NCBI GenBank assembly: GCA_017453725.1 | Contig: JAFTEJ010000046.1 | Coordinates: 1 to 33,324, forward strand | Reading direction: 5' to 3' | DNA from: Clostridia bacterium | GTDB taxonomy: Bacteria > Bacillota > Clostridia > Oscillospirales > RGIG8002 | Length of the DNA: 33,324 bases | In this document: piece after piece, positions 32,597 to 33,324 of the stretch | Layout: every line of letters starts with the position of its first letter | Numbering within the stretch: the first letter of the stretch is position 1 | The notes under the pieces: generated by a model | What the model saw: the letters and a program-made list of their open reading frames with translations, nothing else | Told to the model about the DNA's origin: nothing | Databases searched by the model: none | Made by a program: the position numbers and the translations under genes

Positions 32597-33324
32597 TCAG
32601 TCGTCGTATTTGATCGAGAGACCGCCGAAGCTGACGGCGGCGTTGACGCGCAGGACGTAAGGCGCGTCGGGATCGGGCATACCGGTAACGCCCTTGCCGG
32701 AGAAGGAGCCGGCGGTCGCCAGCTCGGCGCGGACGTTCTTCGGCAGCAGTACCTCGGCGTCGCCGAAGGAGACGTTGAGGTCGAGCGAGGCGTTCTCCCC
32801 GAACTCGCTGACGCCGCGCAGGTCGAGCGTGAATTCTCCGAAGGAGACATTAACCTTGCCGCCGACGATCTTTTCCGCCCTGCAGACGATCCTGTCGTCG
32901 CCGAAGCTGGCGTTGTAGTTGATGAAGCCGTCCGCGTCGGAGTACTCGGACTTGAATTTCCCGCTTTTGCCGTTCATTTTAACGCCGGGCGAAAACTTGA
33001 CGCGCGAACGCTTGCGGTGCCTGCGGAAGAACTGGTGAAGTATGATCGAGAGACCGACGAAGACCAGCACGATCGCGAGAATGATCGTCCAGATGCCTTC
33101 GCCCTTGATGACGCCGATGTTTCTGAGCAGGAATATAACGCCCGCGGCGGTTATGCCGAGTGAGAAACCGGATATGTCGCGCGAGCAGCAGCCGGAAAGT
33201 CCGACGAAGATTATCGCCGAGGGCCATACGACGTCCCAGAATCCGATCTCGCCGAACCATTCGGCGTTTGTCTTCATAAGTATCAGCAGCACGCCGGCGA
33301 GGAGTATGAATACCCCTAAGAATA
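32597..33324 (-). CDS. LiaF-like membrane protein, N-terminus outside window
   Basis: The open frame runs to the window edge without a stop, so the true start lies further upstream. The visible N-terminal part is a set of hydrophobic segments (LGVFILLAGVLLIL, then FWDVVWPSAIIFVGLSG, GFSLGITAAGVIFLL and IWTIILAIVLVFVGLSIIL), like the LiaI/LiaF transmembrane domain (DUF5668). A basic linker RRHRKRSRVKF leads to a beta-helix-like C-terminal domain with repeated NASFGD, NVSFGEF and NVSFGDAEV units and AVSFGGLSI, as in the DUF2154 family of cell-wall-stress proteins. Role is likely envelope-stress sensing or modulation, inferred from LiaF. No two-component genes are seen in the window. Confidence 0.8.
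   Translation of the reverse strand, partial: FLGVFILLAGVLLILMKTNAEWFGEIGFWDVVWPSAIIFVGLSGCCSRDISGFSLGITAAGVIFLLRNIGVIKGEGIWTIILAIVLVFVGLSIILHQFFRRHRKRSRVKFSPGVKMNGKSGKFKSEYSDADGFINYNASFGDDRIVCRAEKIVGGKVNVSFGEFTLDLRGVSEFGENASLDLNVSFGDAEVLLPKNVRAELATAGSFSGKGVTGMPDPDAPYVLRVNAAVSFGGLSIKYDD

Overview
The window reads as a chromosomal stretch from a GC-rich, probably endospore-forming, uncultured-type member of the Clostridia (Oscillospiraceae-like or a neighbouring gut lineage). The basis is gene content (CwlD-type amidase, DUF1836, DegV, Clostridia-style TtcA with a CPAD cysteine, mreBCD-pbp2-minD-mgs gene order), near-consensus sigma-A promoters, purine-rich Shine-Dalgarno sites, and frequent ATA isoleucine codons despite high GC. 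The family-level placement is inference. I see no phage, transposase, CRISPR array, rRNA or tRNA.

Layout. (1) 1-1080, minus: 5' part of an orphan TrpB2-type tryptophan synthase beta gene behind a leader with a perfect promoter, an aromatic-rich 25-residue leader peptide and an intrinsic terminator that competing pairings can disrupt. (2) 1080-2489, minus: an orphan ABC solute-binding lipoprotein. (3) 2773-11009, plus: a tight unit of MATE transporter, GNAT acetyltransferase and a complete-looking F-type ATP synthase operon in the order a-c-b-(delta C-domain fused to alpha)-gamma-beta-epsilon, ended by a bidirectional terminator. No separate delta gene exists. (4) 11088-12025, minus: DegV fatty-acid-binding protein, with a 26-bp tandem repeat at its end and a palindromic operator candidate at its promoter. 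(5) 12250-14370, plus: DUF1836 protein, calcineurin-like phosphoesterase and a small lipoprotein. (6) 14663-30111, minus: a long co-directional block for cell shape, division, wall and DNA upkeep: zapA, dut, mreB, mreC, mreD, pbp2/mrdA, a MinD-like ATPase, an MGS-like protein, a type IIA topoisomerase A subunit, a TtcA-like tRNA thiolase, a membrane protein, cwlD, radA, pepD, a second phosphoesterase and a DUF2007 protein. (7) 30295-32342, plus: proB-proA. (8) 32352-32583: REP-like repeats around a terminator. (9) 32597-33324, minus: a LiaF-like membrane protein cut by the window end.

How the parts fit together: zapA, mreBCD and pbp2 serve division and elongation. minD and the MGS-like gene appear to be survivors of a larger Clostridia cluster (pbp2-minCDE-rodA-mgsA, recalled from memory), because minC, minE and rodA are absent here. 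The most striking molecular feature is the delta-alpha fusion in the ATP synthase, together with a c-subunit that carries a signal-peptide-like N-terminus. The trpB2 leader is the best candidate for a little-described regulatory element.
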